This document shows positions 19,253 through 28,388 of a DNA stretch of 40,141 nt, piece after piece (within the stretch, counting starts at the first letter, position 1; every line of letters begins with the position of its first letter). This DNA comes from an uncultured Clostridia bacterium. Lineage in GTDB: Bacteria; Bacillota; Clostridia; Oscillospirales; CAG-272. The notes beneath the pieces were generated by a model. That model was not told the origin of the DNA. It ran no database searches and saw nothing but the letters and a program-made list of their open reading frames with translations. Both the position numbers and the translations under genes were made by a program. The stretch spans positions 1 to 40,141 of the forward strand of contig CANRNZ010000005.1 of NCBI GenBank assembly GCA_947632135.1, given 5' to 3'.

Positions 19253-21793
19253 ATGAAAAGAGAAGAGATACTGAATCTGCTTGAAAAAGCGAAAGAGATT
19301 GAAAGGCACCCCGAAAAGGCGGACGCGATGCCGCAGAATACCTTTTATATCGAAAAGGACAGCGTTCTGTGCTGCAAAAGAGACGACGGGGAGAGCCGCT
19401 TTCCATACGACTCCGACGGACTTGTCGTATGGATTTATTCCACGGGATTTATAAGCGCCGTCGAGAGCACCTTTACGATTTTCAGAAGCGCAAGCTTCGG
19501 GGAGGAATCGCCCGTCGCGTTTTTCGGCGGGATAAAGGAAGGCGACGGAAAATACACTCCCGTATCTATTACGGGGGCGGGCAGACGCGCCGTTGAAAAC
19601 GGCGTTTCAAGATATGTTTTTTACTTTTTAAAGCACGCCGTGTGCATTGCAGACACGCCCGACGTCGTTTTCGCCTTCAAGCTTTACGTCGACGCCGAAA
19701 AGCGCATACACATGGAGACCTCGGCGGTAAACAAGACCGACGGCGCGGCGCGCGTATATCTCGCGTCATTCGTTGAGGCGATGCTGAGAAACGCAGAGTT
19801 TGAAAAGTTCTGGAATAAAATGACAAAGTTCGGTAAAATACTCGATAACGGCTCGTTTATGCTGATGAGCCGAAACGAGACGGATGATATTCTCGTGATA
19901 AAAAAGAAAATATCGGGCGAGGCGCCGAGCGAGATATACAGCACTGCGTCAAGGAGCGTGTTTCTCGGAAGCAGGGGGCTTTCGGTGTCCAACGCGCTGA
20001 GCCTTGTCGAGGGGAAATTCAAAAAAGAAGCGCCGAGCGTCACGACGACGGACCTTCCCGCGGCGTCGGATATTATTCATTTTGACCTCTCCCCGCGCGG
20101 CGCGGCGTTTGTCTCGTATGAAATGACCGTCTGTCACAGCGAGGCAGAGGCGCTTGAAATATCGAAGGTCCCCGTTTGCGCCGAAAAGCGCGACGCCGAG
20201 TTAAGCTGCGTCGAGAAAAAGGAAAAAGAGGATTTCGACAATCTTAAAATAAATTTCGGAAAGTGGAAAACGGACGGGATAAAAAGCGGGGCGTTCAACA
20301 AATTTCTTCGCAGCGTACAAAAGCAGACGAGCTTTTGCGCTCACGGAAAAAATTACGCCGGCGCATACCTCGGAATCCGCGACGTTTTCCAACAGCTTGA
20401 GGGAGCTCTGATATGGCAAAGGGAAATAAGTCGGGAAAAAATCCTGTCCGCGATGAACTATATACTGGATACGGGCAGACCTCCGAGAATGTTCTCTTTT
20501 CCGAAAACACCCGATTCTCCGATACCGGTAGACCTTGAAAAGTACATAGACCAGGGGGTATGGATTATATCCGCTCTGTACACATATCTCGCCTATACGC
20601 GTGACTTTTCGATTCTCGACGAGAAGTGCGGGTACATTGACGCGCCCGACGAGCCGTGGTGCAATGCGGTGAGGACGGGGGAGGAAACGACTCTTGCCGA
20701 GCACCTTATAAGAATAACCGATTTTCTGATATCGAATATAGACGACAGGTACACGGGCGCTCTTCGCGTTCTCTTCGGGGACTGGAACGACGCCGTCGAC
20801 GGGCTCGGGCGGACAAAGGACGAGGGCGAGGAGTTCGGAAGCGGAGTTACAGTCATGGCGACTCTCCAGTTTTGGCAGAATCTTCGAGAGATGACGCAGA
20901 TACTCGGCGCCGTCGGCGGATATGACGATAAATGCGAAAGGTACAGAGAGATTTCCGAAAAAATAGAGAGGGGACTTGAAAGGTACGCCATAGACACCGC
21001 GGAGAACGGCGAGCGCCGCATAATACACGGCTGGGGGGACAAGGTCTCATATAAGGTCGGCTCGTTTTGCGACCCCGACGGCGTGTCAAGGTACAGCCTG
21101 ACGCCCAACGCTTTTTGGGCGATAACGGGATTTTTAAGGCGCGACCCCTCGCTCAAGGCGGAGATTTTAAAGTGCTTTGACGCCGTGTCCTCAAAATACG
21201 GGCTTAAAACCTTTGACAAGCCGTTCCCGAAGGACTGCGAGGGAGTCGGTAGGATAACGAACATAGTCCCGGGGACATACGAAAACAGCTGCGCATACGC
21301 TCACGCGAGCCTGTTCGGCACGATGGCGATGTTTGAGGTCGGCGAGAGCAGACGAGCATGGGAGGAAATAGAAAAAACGGCGGTCATAACTCACAAAAAC
21401 GCCTCGATGACGTCTTTCGTCATGCCTAATTCCTATACGGAAAATCCCGAATACTGCATGGACGGCGAGTCCCTCGGGGACTGGCACACGGGCTCCGGCG
21501 CGGTCCTCATAAAGGAAACGGTAAAATACGCTTTCGGCATATACCCGACCCTTGACGGGCTGTATGTAAGATTTCCGTCGTATTTCCCCGCGGAGGACGG
21601 CGAAATAGAGCTCACAGTCGGAAATTCTCACGTTAAGCTTTGTTACAAGGACGAAAAGAGGGGAGAGCGCGCGCTGAAAGTGAGCGGGGCGGAGGGCTTT
21701 ACCGAAAGCTTCGACTCCCTTATGAACATACCGGTTATATTCATTCCGTCGGACAAAATGGGAGATGAAATAAATATTACGGTTACGGACTGA
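19253..21793 (+). CDS. GH94-like glycoside phosphorylase/hydrolase
   Basis: 846 aa; FGDWNDAVDGLG, YAGAYLGIRDVFQQLEGAL, DGESLGDWHTGSGAVLI; (alpha/alpha)6 phosphorylase-like pattern. Confidence 0.75.
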   Translation: MKREEILNLLEKAKEIERHPEKADAMPQNTFYIEKDSVLCCKRDDGESRFPYDSDGLVVWIYSTGFISAVESTFTIFRSASFGEESPVAFFGGIKEGDGKYTPVSITGAGRRAVENGVSRYVFYFLKHAVCIADTPDVVFAFKLYVDAEKRIHMETSAVNKTDGAARVYLASFVEAMLRNAEFEKFWNKMTKFGKILDNGSFMLMSRNETDDILVIKKKISGEAPSEIYSTASRSVFLGSRGLSVSNALSLVEGKFKKEAPSVTTTDLPAASDIIHFDLSPRGAAFVSYEMTVCHSEAEALEISKVPVCAEKRDAELSCVEKKEKEDFDNLKINFGKWKTDGIKSGAFNKFLRSVQKQTSFCAHGKNYAGAYLGIRDVFQQLEGALIWQREISREKILSAMNYILDTGRPPRMFSFPKTPDSPIPVDLEKYIDQGVWIISALYTYLAYTRDFSILDEKCGYIDAPDEPWCNAVRTGEETTLAEHLIRITDFLISNIDDRYTGALRVLFGDWNDAVDGLGRTKDEGEEFGSGVTVMATLQFWQNLREMTQILGAVGGYDDKCERYREISEKIERGLERYAIDTAENGERRIIHGWGDKVSYKVGSFCDPDGVSRYSLTPNAFWAITGFLRRDPSLKAEILKCFDAVSSKYGLKTFDKPFPKDCEGVGRITNIVPGTYENSCAYAHASLFGTMAMFEVGESRRAWEEIEKTAVITHKNASMTSFVMPNSYTENPEYCMDGESLGDWHTGSGAVLIKETVKYAFGIYPTLDGLYVRFPSYFPAEDGEIELTVGNSHVKLCYKDEKRGERALKVSGAEGFTESFDSLMNIPVIFIPSDKMGDEINITVTD

Positions 21794-21960
21794 GCTTCAG
21801 TGAGTTAAAGTGACTTTAAGTGACTTTAAGTGAGTTTTAAAAATATTTTAATTGAATGTCAAAGGCATAAAATGAGCGCCGCGGAATTTCCGCGGCGGAT
21901 TGTAAACAGGAATTTTGAACGTAAAAACGTAAATAAAAACTTAAATAAAAACGTAAACAG

Positions 21961-21997
21961 GAAGGCGCTGACCTCGCAGGCCGCGCCTTTCTTTTTT
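21961..21997 (+). terminator. Terminator after the GH94-like gene
   Basis: AAGGCGC/GCGCCTT stem followed by TCTTTTTT. Confidence 0.65.
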
Positions 21998-22032
21998 GTG
22001 CTAATTATATTATGAATTACCGGATTTTTCAA

Positions 22033-22956
22033 TCAGTACCAATCATGCTTTTCGTGCCTGTCAAGTTCATTTATTTGCTGAATTTCCTCATTTGTAAGTT
22101 CAAAGTCAAACAAATCAAGATTTTCCCGGATGTGGTCGGGATTGCTCGAACCGGGTATTACCACCACGCCCTTTTGCAGATTCCACCGCAAAATCACCTG
22201 TGCCGAGGTAACATCGTGCGCTTTGGCAATCTCGGAAATAACGCTGTCGCCGAGCAATTCCGATGTGTGTCCTCTGCCGCCAAAGGGATACCAGCCCTGA
22301 ACGACAATTCCGAGATTTTGAATATACGGAATGACATCGTTTTCCTGATAGTACGGGTGAATCTCATTCTGCACCAGTGCCGGGGTGATGTTCACCTGCG
22401 GCAGAAACTCCTCCAGTTCCTCCACATAGAAGTTTGACAAACCGAGCGAGTGGATTTTTCCCTCCTCTACGAATTTTTCCATCGCAAGGTATGCTTTCAC
22501 GTCGTTCTCTCCCGGGTGATGAAGCAGCATCATGTCGATATAGCCGATGTCGAGCTTGTCGAGCGCATCCCGAATGGCTTTTTCGGGGTTCGCAAACTGC
22601 TCGCCGGGATAGATTTTCGTAATGACGAAAATTTCCTCCCTCGGTACATCGGAGTCCCGAACCGCCCGACCGACTGCAGCCTCGTTGCCGTACATATATG
22701 CCGTGTCAATCAGCCGCCCGCCGGACTTAAGCAGAGCCGTCACCGAATTGTAGCATTCTTCATCGGAAAGGCTGTAGGTTCCCAGCCCCATAATCGGCAT
22801 TTCATAGCCGCTGTTAAGCATTACGGTTTTCTTTTCAAAGTCAAATTTGCCGACCTCGGCGGAAACAGGTGCTTCATTTGGCTTTATGTTGTTTTCCTCA
22901 AGCCAGCTTTCGATTTCTTCTTTGGAAGTACCGCCGGCAAATCTTTTTCCATCCAA
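22033..22956 (-). CDS. aldo/keto reductase
   Basis: MPIMGLGTYSL, RLIDTAYMYGNEAAVGRAVRDS, IGYIDMMLLHHPG, LGLSNFYVEELEEFL, VIPGSSNPDHIREN. Confidence 0.93.
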   Translation of the reverse strand: MDGKRFAGGTSKEEIESWLEENNIKPNEAPVSAEVGKFDFEKKTVMLNSGYEMPIMGLGTYSLSDEECYNSVTALLKSGGRLIDTAYMYGNEAAVGRAVRDSDVPREEIFVITKIYPGEQFANPEKAIRDALDKLDIGYIDMMLLHHPGENDVKAYLAMEKFVEEGKIHSLGLSNFYVEELEEFLPQVNITPALVQNEIHPYYQENDVIPYIQNLGIVVQGWYPFGGRGHTSELLGDSVISEIAKAHDVTSAQVILRWNLQKGVVVIPGSSNPDHIRENLDLFDFELTNEEIQQINELDRHEKHDWY

Positions 22957-23112
22957 CCAGTTTGCACCCGTGACAAGGGAGTGAAGATTGTCGGCACTTG
23001 AACCGATTCCGCTTGAATGTGAAGTGCAGAACGGCAGAATCGTCTTGCCGGAAAAGTCATAACTTTCAAGAAAGGTATAGATGATTTTCGGCGCCTGCCC
23101 GTGCCAGTATGG
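22957..23112 (-). pseudogene. 5'-truncated flavodoxin C-terminal fragment in frame with the AKR
   Basis: Minus-frame translation PYWHGQAPKIIYTFLESYDFSGKTILPFCTSHSSGIGSSADNLHSLVTGANW runs directly into the AKR ORF; upstream frame reaches TAA at 23164-23166 with no ATG. Confidence 0.7.
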
Positions 23113-23399
23113 CTTTTCAGGATACCGACAACGATTTTCCGCCCCAAAAGGGGGTAAAGGGGGTTATTTACTATAATATACTTTACTTTACTTTACTTTT
23201 CTTTACTTTGCGGATAACCGCGCCGGAAATCTTCGGATATTCTCGTTTTCTGGTTTTTCCGCGTCGGAAATACCCGTTTCCGCGTCAGAAATGATGTTTT
23301 TGGCTCTTTCGCCTCCTTTTCTGTTTCAATGAATTTTTGCAAATAAAAGGTGCTGATTTCTCTTTTTTGCCTTGTTTTCGTGTCGAAAAAGGGATTTTC

Positions 23400-23444
23400 G
23401 GGGATTTCCGAAGTTATCCGTGGATTTCCGCTTCGGAAATCCCC
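23400..23444 (-). terminator. 14-bp perfect inverted repeat at the prophage edge
   Basis: GGGGATTTCCGAAG (23400-23413) / CTTCGGAAATCCCC (23431-23444), with a nested palindrome GATTTCCGcttCGGAAATC; minus strand continues GAAAATCCCTTTTT. Confidence 0.5.
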
Positions 23445-23462
23445 TTTTCCGCGTCGGATTTT

Positions 23463-23687
23463 TTATGTCATGTTCAACTTTCTGGCGGCTTCAATTCCAC
23501 CAGCGAATCCCTGCTTCTCGTAAGCTCTTACGAGTGTTCCGATAGCGATGTCAAGCTCGAAAAAGAGGTCAGTGTCTTTTCCCTTGAGCTTCGATAGAAG
23601 AGCGTTGGCGGATGCCTCCGCCTCGGTCGTTTCGGTCAATTCTTCGATGTCATCCTCGAACAAATTGTAAATTTTTTTGAAATCCAT
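23463..23687 (-). CDS. hypothetical small acidic protein
   Basis: MDFKKIYNLFEDDIEELTETTEAE...; SD ggaggaagtt upstream of ATG. Confidence 0.65.
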   Translation of the reverse strand: MDFKKIYNLFEDDIEELTETTEAEASANALLSKLKGKDTDLFFELDIAIGTLVRAYEKQGFAGGIEAARKLNMT

Positions 23688-23815
23688 TCTAACTTCCTCC
23701 ATAGATATTGACTTTCCCGCCTTGGAGTGATAGAATAGATTTATCCTCCAAAAGGGGATTCGCTCCTTACGGAGTGGGTGAGGCAGTCTGGCGTTTTGGA
23801 CGATGGCAGGCTGTC

Positions 23816-23989
23816 TCATTTCGTTTTTTCAGACAACATTTGCTCGACCGCGATTCTAATCGCTTCAGCCCGACCCAAATTGTGTTTTTTGCAATATTGC
23901 TCAAACTTTGCGAAAAGCTCGCCTGTGAACCTGATCGTGATGCGATTGTCTTTCGGGTCTTGAGAATGTGGTCTACCTGTGCGTGGCAC
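23816..23989 (-). CDS. ribbon-helix-helix (CopG-like) DNA-binding protein
   Basis: (M/V)PRTGRPHSQDPKDNRITIRFTGELFAKFEQYCKKHNLGRAEAIRIAVEQML; probable GTG start after an aggtg SD. Confidence 0.7.
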   Translation of the reverse strand: MPRTGRPHSQDPKDNRITIRFTGELFAKFEQYCKKHNLGRAEAIRIAVEQMLSEKTK

Positions 23990-24189
23990 ATATATCACCT
24001 CGCTCTCGTTGCCACTGCATTTAATTATAGTTTTTGGCTTCCAAAAAGTCAACTGATTGTCGTAAAAATCGGCTTTTTATTTTTCAGCAGGAGAGAATGT
24101 CCCGAAATGGGCCGCGCTGCCATCTTGAATGAAGTCCATAAAAGTGGTAAAATATTGATAATAGATTGTCCGAATCGAAGGTGCTGAAT

Positions 24190-24741
24190 ATGGGCCTCTT
24201 TCGCAGAAAAAAGAATGTCGAATGGATAAATCCATCGGAATACAGTTTTGAAAATTCACACATCAAGGATGAGTGCGTTTATGATGATGCTTCTCTCGCT
24301 GCCCTTTGCGCTCTTGTTTGCCCTACAATACCTCCGTCACGACAAAATTTGAAACTTATCGTCAAGTCTGTCGTCTCTTTGTGTGATACCACACTCCGCC
24401 ATGCAAATAAGTTTTATGCGATGGCCTGCTCCACGGCGGTTCCGAAGGAGTTTTTTGATGATATGAACGTCGTGCGGCGCGATATGGCACAGATACGGGA
24501 GATTGATAAATACGCATACTATGGCGGTCTGCTGAACGAAATGGAAAGTTACCGTATGGAGGAGCGTTACCAAATCGAGCTTCGTCACATGATTGACCGG
24601 GCTGCGGCTACCGTTTCTGCCTCCGCCTCCCCGGATGAGCTGGCCGCTCTCCATCTGGCCGTCTTTAAGGCTCATGCCTCCGAGCTTGACGCTCAGTCTC
24701 AAAAGAAGCTGACTTCAAAATACAAGAAATACATCGTATAG
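24190..24741 (+). CDS. hypothetical prophage protein
   Basis: Long ORF MGLFRRKKNVEWINPSEYSFEN...; only plus-strand gene recognised in the prophage. Confidence 0.6.
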   Translation: MGLFRRKKNVEWINPSEYSFENSHIKDECVYDDASLAALCALVCPTIPPSRQNLKLIVKSVVSLCDTTLRHANKFYAMACSTAVPKEFFDDMNVVRRDMAQIREIDKYAYYGGLLNEMESYRMEERYQIELRHMIDRAAATVSASASPDELAALHLAVFKAHASELDAQSQKKLTSKYKKYIV

Positions 24742-24875
24742 CCCGTTTTGGGTCAATCCAATATTGAACATGGCTCTCTGGACGCTCTCGGCGGCGTTCT
24801 GAGGGCTTTTCTTTTTCTGTGGGTATTTCCTACTATGAAACGCTTTCCGCGTCTCCTGCGCCATCCTGCGCGGCC

Positions 24876-25265
24876 TCAGCTATAAATCTCGTTGATGTTT
24901 ATGCACCGCTTCCGCATGACAATGGCGTTGGCCGCCACCTGCACCGTCTCTGCGTCGCAGTTGCCGATGATGTCCAGCGGGGTGTAGTCGTTGAAGAATC
25001 CGCCGTTGTAAAGATTCCCGGCGAGGGCCGCGAGGGTCCTCTCTCCGCCTGAAAGTCCGAGTTCATTGAGAATTGGGTCGAAGTCTATCCAGCCCTCATG
25101 AATGTGCTGCTTCACGCGCTGGTACATTCCCGGCAGCGCCGTGAGGGTGAAAAGGCTGGCCGCAAAGTCCGCCTTTACGGTGTTGTCATCCCTCAAAGCT
25201 CCGGCCCTGTCTACGGCCTCCGCCCAGCGAATTGCGTGGTCGTTGTCTCTAAAAAGCATTGTCAT
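24876..25265 (-). CDS. hypothetical prophage accessory protein (possibly DUF6075-like)
   Basis: MTMLFRDNDHAIRWAEAVDRAG...; ATGA overlap with the upstream gene. Confidence 0.65.
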   Translation of the reverse strand: MTMLFRDNDHAIRWAEAVDRAGALRDDNTVKADFAASLFTLTALPGMYQRVKQHIHEGWIDFDPILNELGLSGGERTLAALAGNLYNGGFFNDYTPLDIIGNCDAETVQVAANAIVMRKRCININEIYS

Positions 25266-25639
25266 CCCTCCGTTGTGAGTTTGATAAATTCTCCTGCATA
25301 GTCACAGATGGCTGTCGGGTGAATCCCGTCTGCTATGTATGCTCGTTCAAGGTTGCTCCGCGTGAGGCTCCGCGGCAAGAGGGCTATCACTTCCAGCGCC
25401 CAATGCCACTCCCAATAGTCAAGCCTGTCCCGGCGAACATCGAGCGTGACGGCCACGCAAACGGCTGTGATGGCTCTCCCGTGTGTTCTGAGCGCGTCGT
25501 TGAAGGTATCCCGCACCTTTGTAGTTGAAAGGTCTTTCCGGGCTGCATCCAGCCGTTTTAAGAGCGAGAATTTCGCTTCCCGGCTGCCGTCTCCTCCAAG
25601 CGCCTTTATCTCTTTGGCGAGTGTCCTGTCCAGTGTCAT
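25262..25639 (-). CDS. hypothetical prophage accessory protein
   Basis: ORF with 4-nt ATGA overlap with its downstream neighbour. Confidence 0.6.
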   Translation of the reverse strand: MTLDRTLAKEIKALGGDGSREAKFSLLKRLDAARKDLSTTKVRDTFNDALRTHGRAITAVCVAVTLDVRRDRLDYWEWHWALEVIALLPRSLTRSNLERAYIADGIHPTAICDYAGEFIKLTTEG

Positions 25640-25642
25640 GCT

Positions 25643-26029
25643 TTAGTCCTCCTCTCCGTTTCCGAGGTCTGTCCTGTGCGTTGCATAGTAGCTGATAAGC
25701 GCCCGGATTCCTCCCGCGTCTATCGTAAGGTCTTTTGCCCCGCTATCCTTATGCACGAGCCTTGCGCCGTAATGCACCTCGCCATCTCTTGTTTCATAGC
25801 CGAGCATTTTTATGAGTTCCCCGGTCTTATACGGGTCATGACCTTCGCTCTCCGGCTGCGTCTGCAATCCCATGTAGCTGCTCCGGCATTTTATGATAAG
25901 GTCAATCGCCTCTGCGATTTCCTTCCGGTAGTACGCCGGGACGAGTGTGGACGTCCCGGCGATATACCTGTAATTACAGTCGTCAAGCTCAATCGCCAGC
26001 TCATTTATAATCTTGTCGTAATTAACCAT
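25643..26029 (-). CDS. hypothetical prophage accessory protein
   Basis: MVNYDKIINELAIELDDCNY...; strong SD aggagggg. Confidence 0.65.
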   Translation of the reverse strand: MVNYDKIINELAIELDDCNYRYIAGTSTLVPAYYRKEIAEAIDLIIKCRSSYMGLQTQPESEGHDPYKTGELIKMLGYETRDGEVHYGARLVHKDSGAKDLTIDAGGIRALISYYATHRTDLGNGEED

Positions 26030-26041
26030 GCTGCCCCTCCT

Positions 26042-26356
26042 CTAACAATAGACCGGGTCTTTTCCTCTCTCCGTCGTCTCTCCTCTAAAACAGTGTCCCA
26101 TGTATTCCCATACGCCTTTATTCCAGCCTCCTTGCAGACACTTGAATGTGGCGTATGTCGCTCGCCATTTTCCGGTTTCAGGGTCCTCCCGGTGCGAATA
26201 AGGCTCACCAAGCTGTGCGCATCCGAGCCTCATGCAGGCGGGCGGGAGGCAGTCCATCGCCTCCATCACCACATCCGCGTCAACAAGGTCTCCGATCTTT
26301 GCTCTGTCGTAGCTGAAATTGTCCTCGGTAAAGACTTCTCTGCCGTTATAGGTCAT
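26042..26356 (-). CDS. hypothetical prophage accessory protein
   Basis: MTYNGREVFTEDNFSYDRAKIGDLVDADVV...; ATGA overlap with the upstream gene. Confidence 0.65.
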   Translation of the reverse strand: MTYNGREVFTEDNFSYDRAKIGDLVDADVVMEAMDCLPPACMRLGCAQLGEPYSHREDPETGKWRATYATFKCLQGGWNKGVWEYMGHCFRGETTERGKDPVYC

Positions 26357-26796
26357 TGTGCATCCTCTTTTCTCATAATTGTAATGTGCGCCTTTGTAAT
26401 GCCTCTGTTTAGGCGTTCATCGTTTACTACCTCCTCCGCAGTAAAGCCGAGAGACATTAACGCATCAGTTGTATCTCCGGTGTAGCCATATTCGTGATTT
26501 TCAAGTTCCGCGAGGAACATTTCATAGATAAATCCTTCGCCGGTTTTGTCTGCGTCGATGGCGGCTTGCATCTCCGCATCGTGCCTCTCTACCGTATCGT
26601 GCAGGAGCTTGCGGTCTTTTTTCTGGATAAAACTGCCCGCTACTGGCAACCTTAGAATTTTGTCGAGGTCCGTCTCCGGGTCGAGGCCCCAATTTCGCAT
26701 CATTTCATTGAACTGTTTATCGCTAAATGCAGCCCCAATCGGCAAAGCATCGAACTCCTCTTGCTGGCGCTGCCGCAGCTCCGTGTATCTGTTCAT
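26353..26796 (-). CDS. hypothetical protein, possibly DUF7659-like
   Basis: MNRYTELRQRQQEEFDALPIGAAFSDKQFNEMM...NHEYGYTGDT; SD aaaggag. Confidence 0.6.
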   Translation of the reverse strand: MNRYTELRQRQQEEFDALPIGAAFSDKQFNEMMRNWGLDPETDLDKILRLPVAGSFIQKKDRKLLHDTVERHDAEMQAAIDADKTGEGFIYEMFLAELENHEYGYTGDTTDALMSLGFTAEEVVNDERLNRGITKAHITIMRKEDAQ

Positions 26797-26809
26797 GTGT
26801 ATTCTCCTT

Positions 26810-27535
26810 TCAGCATCCGTACTTTCCGAGCGTGACTTCCTGCGCGGTTGCGATGATTTCATTCAGCTCCGCGCTGCCGTCCACGCGAATTGTCCAGTGT
26901 CTATTATGCGCCGTCTTAAAGTCTCCGGCGTAGTGGCGGAGCAGGTGCAGCAGGCCGGGGTCGAACTCGTCTACCCATAGCGAGAAGGTAGGGTATTCCT
27001 GACCTTCTTCCTTTTCGACCTTGTAGTAGTGCTGCCACACTGCTTCTCTCCGGGCCGTCAGCTCCGGGTCAAATGAGAACTCGTCCCCGTAGTAATAGCC
27101 GTCCGGCCCTTGGCAGCTCCTCGTTGAAGGGAACACCCGGTATCCACCAAGGTCTGGCAAGACCTTAATGGCATCAAAGTCTGCTCCGAGACTGTTAACA
27201 AAGTGGAGAATTTCTGTCTCCGTATACTCAAAATGTACGTTTTTCTCGACGGAACCGTTCCCAGCGCCCGGAAGCCGGACGCGGTGCTTATTGCAGTCGT
27301 CATTATCTCTGTCATTGGTAATGTAGTAGCAGTAATCAACAAATCCCGTGTACCTCCACTTGTAGACCGAGGTGCTGTTCTTTGTCCTCTCCGAGCCGAG
27401 GATTTCGAGATAGACCGCCCTCCCATCCTTGAGGTGGAACGCCGTCCGAATACGGCAGTTGCCGATGGTGGCCTTGCTGATGTCCGCTTCGCTCCATCCT
27501 GCGCCCTCAAAATAAAGTGTCTTGACCTGTTTCAT
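26810..27535 (-). CDS. hypothetical prophage accessory protein
   Basis: MKQVKTLYFEGAGWSEADISKATIGNCRIRTAF...; SD gaggagg. Confidence 0.65.
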   Translation of the reverse strand: MKQVKTLYFEGAGWSEADISKATIGNCRIRTAFHLKDGRAVYLEILGSERTKNSTSVYKWRYTGFVDYCYYITNDRDNDDCNKHRVRLPGAGNGSVEKNVHFEYTETEILHFVNSLGADFDAIKVLPDLGGYRVFPSTRSCQGPDGYYYGDEFSFDPELTARREAVWQHYYKVEKEEGQEYPTFSLWVDEFDPGLLHLLRHYAGDFKTAHNRHWTIRVDGSAELNEIIATAQEVTLGKYGC

Positions 27536-27561
27536 GTTCTCAGTCCTCCTCTGTTCTCCTT

Positions 27562-27834
27562 TCAATTCTCTACGACGAACGCGACGGTTCTGCCGCTACT
27601 ATCTGTTCCTTCCAATACCTTGCTGTCTTTCTCTCCGACTGCGGTGAGTTCATATTCTGCTGCCGCCTCAGATGTAATTGGCTCCCGGTATTCGATGAAT
27701 CCCCAAGCCTCGCGGTTGATTTCCTCGCAGAAAATCTTTCCCCCGAAAAAGTTTATGTAGCACTCCGTTCCATCCTGCCGGGGATAAGTCCCCGGCCCGA
27801 ACGGTCTTTGTGTGCTGTAATATCTATAAATCAT
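27562..27834 (-). CDS. hypothetical prophage protein
   Basis: MIYRYYSTQRPFGPGTYPRQDG...; SD aaaggaggt. Confidence 0.65.
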   Translation of the reverse strand: MIYRYYSTQRPFGPGTYPRQDGTECYINFFGGKIFCEEINREAWGFIEYREPITSEAAAEYELTAVGEKDSKVLEGTDSSGRTVAFVVEN

Positions 27835-27875
27835 ACCTGTACCTCCTTTATGTAATATCCGTAGACGAAACGGCT

Positions 27876-28346
27876 CTAACTTTTCTTTTCCCACCGTTCT
27901 TTGTCAGCTTTTCTTGTGTTTTCTGAAACGGTTATCCACTGACAGTTTTCCGGGAAATACCCTTTACTGCTGTCTATTCTGTCTATGGTTAATGTATCAG
28001 AATAACCATTTGACAATGCCCATTCTCTAAATGCAGAAAAATCATTAACCCATTCATCACATATTCCAATGCCTTTTCCACCGTAATATTTATAAAATCT
28101 GTGATTTGGATTCAAGCAACGCTTTTTCATAGATTGCCATATACTGTATAGGCGCGTGTATCTTCCGGCGTGTTTTTTCTTGTGGCACCCGCAAGAAACC
28201 GTCCGCCCTCTTTGCAAGTCATATCCATAGCAAATAATCTCATTCCCACAGTCGCATTTACATATCCATTTTAAGCTGTTTCCTGTTTTGAAATATTTAA
28301 TTGCTGTAAGTTTTCCAAATTTCATTCCAGTTAAGTCTTTAATCAT
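27876..28346 (-). CDS. HNH-type (AP2/HNH, homing-endonuclease-like) protein
   Basis: Zn-ribbon CKCDCGNEI...SCGCHKKK, RCLNPNHRFYKYYGGKGIGICDEWVNDFSAFREWALSNGY, LTIDRIDSSKGYFPENCQW. Confidence 0.8.
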   Translation of the reverse strand: MIKDLTGMKFGKLTAIKYFKTGNSLKWICKCDCGNEIICYGYDLQRGRTVSCGCHKKKHAGRYTRLYSIWQSMKKRCLNPNHRFYKYYGGKGIGICDEWVNDFSAFREWALSNGYSDTLTIDRIDSSKGYFPENCQWITVSENTRKADKERWEKKS

Positions 28347-28388
28347 TTTTCCTCCCGTGCCTCGTAACCTCCGGGGCGGGTTGTGGTT

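Noticed and set aside
23100-23460. Prophage attachment site (attL)
   Set aside because: Only one prophage end is in the window, no tRNA or integrase is seen, and no direct repeat pair can be tested
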